Assembly (NCBI GenBank): GCA_937930625.1
Contig: CALHBW010000092.1
Span: forward strand, 1 to 5,920
DNA: 5,920 nucleotides
Direction of reading: 5' to 3'
Source of the DNA: an uncultured Saprospiraceae bacterium
GTDB taxonomy: Bacteria > Bacteroidota > Bacteroidia > Chitinophagales > Saprospiraceae
The notes under the pieces: generated by a model
What the model saw: the letters and a program-made list of their open reading frames with translations, nothing else
Told to the model about the DNA's origin: nothing
Database searches by the model: none
Translations under genes and position numbers: made by a program
In this document: piece after piece, positions 5,784 to 5,920 of the stretch
How the letters are laid out: the number at the start of each line of letters is the position of its first letter
Position numbering within the stretch: position 1 is the first letter of the stretch

Positions 5784-5920
5784 ATATGTTCGCCAAATTG
5801 AAAATTGATAATTAATTTATTTTTTATTTCATAAAAAACTTAAAATTAAATAATTACAAATTATAAAATAAAATTAGTTATCAATTATACATTCTCAATT
5901 CTCAATTTGGCGAAGACATT
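5784..5920. repeat. long palindromic intergenic element D, at window edge
   Basis: TTCGCCAAATTG (5789-5800) has a perfect inverted copy at the right end (5903-5914), and the arms extend inward through AATTGA words to about 5818 and 5871. The right arm carries one extra 14-nt stretch. Allowing for that, the first 20 positions match at 19 and the next 10 at 9. The outer flank 5784-5788 also pairs loosely with the last bases of the window, so the element may continue beyond it. The centre is very AT-rich and holds no gene. Confidence 0.7.

Noticed and set aside
5669..5790. Promoter for the phosphatase gene
   Set aside because: Partial boxes such as TAATTTTC and TATTTTCA occur on the minus strand, but none has a TTG at the right spacing.

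Overview
This window comes from a bacterium of the phylum Bacteroidota. Three things support that. The primary sigma factor is the short, compact form typical of the phylum (289 aa, beginning MRQLKITKSITNRES). A small START-like protein matches a family I know mainly from Bacteroidota. Two promoters fit the phylum's TTG-N20-TAnnTTTG pattern, and the genes lack obvious Shine-Dalgarno sequences. The DNA is AT-rich, especially between genes. I cannot name a family or genus.

Layout, left to right. Positions 1-191 are non-coding and hold a 20-bp-stem hairpin, a small hairpin and three tandem 12-nt units. A minus-strand gene for a 125-aa START-like protein follows (192-569). A long divergent intergenic region (570-1239) contains a large palindromic element (about 599-723), a gene-free AT-rich stretch, and a well-formed promoter (1042-1072) for rpoD. 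rpoD (1240-2109, plus) ends at a strong intrinsic terminator whose T-tract abuts the stop codon of the convergent gene ptuB. On the minus strand, ptuA (4064-2856) and ptuB (2859-2179) overlap by 4 nt (ATGA) and form a two-gene Septu-type anti-phage module: an ABC-type ATPase and an HNH nuclease. Upstream of ptuA, also on the minus strand, are an exported START/SRPBCC-domain protein (4843-4229) and a PPP-family metallophosphatase (5668-4955).

How it works together. RpoD is the housekeeping sigma factor and probably reads both the rpoD promoter and the ptuA promoter, which have the same geometry. PtuA and PtuB should be made in coupled fashion as a nuclease complex that responds to phage infection. 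No reverse transcriptase is present, so this looks like stand-alone Septu and not the related retron module. The phosphatase and the START protein look like ordinary chromosomal genes; no functional link to Septu is visible.

The least explained signal is a set of four long, imperfect, AT-rich inverted repeats at about 599-723, 4070-4187, 4861-4945 and 5784-5920. Each is built from its own short repeated word, carried as complementary copies in both arms. Three of the four lie just upstream of a minus-strand start codon. The one before ptuA falls inside the predicted 5' leader of the defence operon.
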